Origin: Chrysaora quinquecirrha
Taxonomy: Eukaryota; Cnidaria; Scyphozoa; Semaeostomeae; Pelagiidae
NCBI GenBank assembly: GCA_014526335.1
Contig: JACTAT010000027.1
Location: 4,025,747-4,089,746 of the forward strand
DNA: 64,000 nt
Reading direction: 5' to 3'
Translations under genes and position numbers: made by a program
The notes under the pieces: generated by a model
Database searches by the model: none
What the model was told of the DNA's origin: nothing
What the model saw: the letters and a program-made list of their open reading frames with translations, nothing else
Shown here: positions 60,775-64,000 of the stretch, piece after piece
How positions within the stretch are numbered: the stretch's first letter is position 1
Layout of the letters: the number at the start of each line of letters is the position of its first letter

Positions 60775-63700
60775 TTATAGAAATTCTGTGCAGTTGTATA
60801 GCATGTTGATTTGTTTGACATCTCCGTCACTGAACTCATCTCGCTGACCGAGCTGCATGTCAGGGTCTTTTTTGGATATAATTGTATTCATATAGCGTCC
60901 ACGAGAATCTCTCTTGCCAAATGCCGTGTTTGGGTAATGCATAATAGATTCATAATCATAAGGCTCTCCAAGGGTCTCCGCTTGCCCTACGTCATACTTT
61001 GCAAAGTTATGTGAGACTTTACCAAATCCTGCAAACATTTAAAAAAAGAGAATTTAGGTACTTGTCTTTTAGCTTAAAGTAAGGTAGCAGTGGCGTAGCC
61101 GACGGTGGTTACCTTAAGGGCATACCACTAAGGGCGCCCGCAGATTAGAGGCTCAAGGGGCCTCCGACCTTTAAAATTTTGTCATTATAAAATGATCTTT
61201 CTTGATGAAATACGCGTGTTTTCTTATACGACAAACTGTTAAAAATGAGTAGAAAGTCATTGATATTGCAAATTTGGTGCTTTAGAGCAGGGCTAGTTTA
61301 TCATTTATAAGCTGACCATCCTCTACTGCCTCTTGTCTTCTCTATAGATATTTCTTTTTTATCTAATTTTATAGTGTTTGGCAGAGTGGAATCGGGCAGA
61401 TTGACATGTTGGTACTAAGTGCAACAGAAATACAAACGTCCAGAAAGCTTTACAATATACTTGCAGTTTCCTAGTCCCTATTTCCAAGTGCTTGGTCCCT
61501 ATTTTCTAGTGCCTATTTCCTATTTCAGCTTCCTTGTTCCTAGACATCGGAACAAGGGGCCGCAGTCCTACAACGTCACTAAGGGCCCCACAGACCTCCA
61601 CTACGCCACTGTAAGGTAGAGTTTTAAAGTATGCCCAAAGGTCTTTCCACTAGCTTGGTCAACAGCTCGATATCATTGATAAATCACAAAATTAAGGATG
61701 ATTGAAAATAGAGAGTAGCTTAGTCTTGTGGTTAGCACTGCGCAATTTGTGCTTAAGGTCTGCGGTTCAAACCCAGGCTAGGGAGTTTCAAGGTGTAAAA
61801 ACCTTACTCTCTGTGACTCGGATGAGTACGTAAAAGAGCGGGCCCGTCTCAATTAGGACGTAAAAGAACCACGAGGACGTAAACAACCTCTTAAACAACC
61901 ATTTGACAGTGACCCTCCTCAGTGCCAGTGAAGAGGTCGACCTAGCGTTGATATTCCATAAGTGACTGCTGAGTGAATGAGACCTCGAACAATTAGCCAC
62001 AACATTCAGCAGTAGGAATGGAATGTTGCAGGGTACTGGAAAACAACATAGAAATGAATTCAAACTGGAATGAAAATGAATCTCAGACTTACTTTCGACG
62101 TCAATGTTTTCTTCAATAATCTCAACGTAATCATCACGATCAAGACGACTCTGTTCATGGAAGAATCCAACAGCGTGCATCATTTCGTGAACGAATGTTC
62201 CAACGAAATTGCAACCATTTCCAATAGAAATTGGCTGATTTTTCAAGAAGACCTTGCCAACGTAGGAATAGCATTTTTTGCTAAATGAAGAAAAAGTTAA
62301 GTCAGTCTTTGCACTTTATAAATAGTCACAAATTAAGCAGCAAAATAATTAATGACATATCTAATTTTTTTCATAAACACAGCAATGATAAAGAATGATG
62401 TTGGCACGGGTTTTGTAGCGATAAGCCGCCGCTTTACAGCGTTGACAATTTAGAAAGCTTAGAGGTGCTCTTGCGTTGTGGTGTAATCTGGCTGACTCGT
62501 GGTGTCAGAAGCTCAGTCTGGTCAGGGTTTGAGCCCAGCCACGGTACAGCCAGGGTCAAGGTCTCGATTAGTTGACCTACTACTGAGATCCTAGCGACTG
62601 GCGCTAAATAAAGGTAGACTATACTCTTCCTACAATGGAAATAATTAAAACACATGATGGGTCTATTGGAATGGCTATCTTCTTTATCGTTCTTGAACAT
62701 CCAGTGCATAGTTTAGCTGATCTTAATAGCGTATGACAAAGCTCATGACCTTAACAAACTTATGACCATGCTTAGTTCTGTTAATACTTAGGAACTTTGC
62801 ATCCAGTCAGTCATAGCCAGACATTGGAATCACACACTTATATGGAAAATAATTTCAAAATTGCAAGAAAAATCGGAAACATTCTCTAGTTCTGTTTATT
62901 GTTTGAAAGCTATTTTCTGCCCAACTTCCTTGAAATATCGCTCCATTTCAGGGCTGCAACATCCGTGGGGTGAAAAACAAGGAATGTGAAAGAACCGAGT
63001 TCTTACTTCAGCTACAGGGTTGTTGTCGGATGTTTCCTGTTGTTTTTCTTTGTTGACAAAGACTTTTGGTACGCTCTATGGTTAAGGCCTGGCTAAACTA
63101 GACATGTCGCGCGCGATATTGATGTCCCCTCGGTGTCTCCTAGTTTAGCCACCTCGGAAACTTTGTAGCGCGCAACAAAATTTGGAGCAATATACCGGCA
63201 TATGTTTCTGGGAGAGAACAGAAACATTTCTTGTCTCCGCGAGATGCAAATGACTCGGACATGTTGCTCGCTTGTCACTCGCATGTTTAGGCACCCTGGG
63301 AGACACGCGGAATACAGTGTCACGCGCGACAAGTATCTTAGTTTAGCCATAGGTTTAACGTGGCTAGGAACGAATGGATTCGTGATTCTGGAAGATTCTT
63401 GCCAGTAAGAGGTGTTAATGCTGGTTCACTAACTCACTAATAAATGACGATGAAAATTTCCACAGAAATGCATTTCTTACTCATCAATAATAAACTTGAT
63501 CCAGTATTCATCACTTGAATTTTTTGGTTCAAATTTGATGCACGTCTTCTTGTTGTACTCTGCGATTGCCTTCTTCAACGTGGCCTTTCGACTTTTATCT
63601 AAACATTGTAATAGAATGGTACAACTCTTTGAAATTGGAAGCTATTCTACGACCCTGGTAAAACGATAAAACATTGTTTGTCAAACATTTGAAATTTGTT

Positions 63701-64000
63701 GTGTGGCAAAATGCTTTACTGTTTGATCGCGTCACAAAATATTCTTCCACAAATAGTTGTTGCTTCTGTCCAACAAATTTGGCTTAGGTTTGCTTGAAAA
63801 GCAAAGTTTTAGGCCTAGGAACAACCTGTAGCGGATTCAGGCTACCCCTGTTTACGCGAGGGAATTTTGTTATGTAATAGGTTTAGCTCGTAGTAGATTA
63901 ATACAATAATTACCAAAGTTTTTTGCCACGGTATAGGGTATTCTTCCTTCAGGCCATTTCGTACCAATACCCTTGGAGAGAAAACTATCACTACCAGTGA
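60775..64000 (-). CDS. Astacin-family zinc metalloprotease, 3' part
   Basis: Minus-strand exons 64000-63914 (cut by the window edge), 63598-63481, 62280-62093 and 61028-60775 join in frame and cover almost the whole catalytic domain. It begins near TKWPEGRIPYTV (typical astacin mature N-terminus) and contains the zinc site HEMMHAVGFFHEQSR followed by LDRDDYV, the Met-turn SIMHYP, and cysteines in the usual order (NKKTC, DKKC, NGC, LYNC). The chain ends four residues after the last cysteine (TEFL), so there is no CUB, EGF or ShK domain. The signal peptide and propeptide should lie beyond 64000. Astacins are secreted endopeptidases used in digestion, matrix processing and development. No frame break. 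Confidence 0.93.
61715..61985 (+). mobile_element. tRNA-derived SINE-like element (family C) in astacin intron
   Basis: 'gtagcttagtcttgtggttagca' (A box) and 'tgcggttcaaaccca' (B box) are tRNA-like. The following 'ctctgtgactcggatgagtacgtaaaagagc' could be the body, though no second copy is in the window to define its end. Confidence 0.5.
62460..62612 (+). mobile_element. SINE family A copy in astacin intron
   Basis: One of the best-preserved copies: from 'gaggtgctcttgcgttgtggtgtaatctggctgactcg' to 'gatcctagcgactggcgctaaata', with the B-box-like 'agggtttgagccc'. Confidence 0.8.
63090..63345. mobile_element. Foldback MITE with TGGCTAAACTA ends
   Basis: 'tggctaaactagacatgtcgcgcgcga' on the left and 'cgcgcgacaagtatcttagtttagcca' on the right are inverse complements. 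Internal 'ctagtttagccacctcgg' and 'catgtttaggcaccctggg' suggest a second inner repeat. Located in an astacin intron. Confidence 0.75.
63652..63835. mobile_element. H1 MITE fragment in astacin intron
   Basis: 'gaccctggtaaaacgataaaacattgtttgtcaaacatttg' matches the left end of the complete H1 copy; internal 'gatcgcgtcacaaaatattcttcc' also matches. The right end is degraded. Confidence 0.6.

Overview
This window reads as animal nuclear DNA: AT-rich, gene-sparse, with short exons, GT-AG introns and many repeats. Gene content (a triosephosphate isomerase gene with the vertebrate intron pattern, two TMEM26 paralogues, a claudin-like protein, an astacin protease, a KDZ-type transposase gene) fits an early-branching metazoan; a cnidarian is my best guess, but the sequence alone does not settle it. 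Exon structures were built by hand from reading frame and splice sites.

Layout. 1-4.87 kb holds repeats only. 4.87-13.8 kb (+) is TMEM26 copy A (5 exons), whose last intron carries a Ty3/Gypsy LTR retrotransposon (8295-12665). 13.8-21 kb has a GAT-type microsatellite, a 5'-truncated LINE on the minus strand and SINEs. 21.0-28.5 kb (+) is TMEM26 copy B, with the same 5 exons and intron phases. 28.8-32.1 kb is a minisatellite plus several foldback elements. 32.2-34.5 kb (+) is a 3-exon claudin-like gene. 34.5-37.2 kb has a foldback element and a large head-to-head minisatellite. 37.6-39.3 kb (+) is a glycosyltransferase-like gene broken by two one-base frameshifts. 40.4-44.0 kb (-) is the TPI gene, with CRE/ATF-type motifs upstream of its ATG and a denser cluster beyond its 3' end. 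44.4-46.2 kb is a TTAG array and a Tc1-like nonautonomous element. 46.2-48.4 kb (+) is an uncharacterised gene with an HMG-box-like segment. 48.65-51 kb holds a 111-bp minisatellite and microsatellites. 51.3-57.75 kb (-) is an intron-rich KDZ transposase gene. 58.1-58.9 kb (-) encodes a secreted, very acidic, low-complexity protein. 60.8-64.0 kb (-) is the 3' part of an astacin metalloprotease gene that runs off the right edge.

The genes do not form a pathway; the main local relationship is the tandem TMEM26 duplication. Three things stand out. First, most frame breaks I found, in transposons and host-like genes alike, are one-base losses in homopolymers, which suggests base-calling error at least as much as decay. 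Second, repeat seeding is visible: the same minisatellite units occur at two places kilobases apart. Third, CRE-type motifs occur on both sides of TPI. No CRISPR array, rRNA gene or convincing functional tRNA gene was seen.
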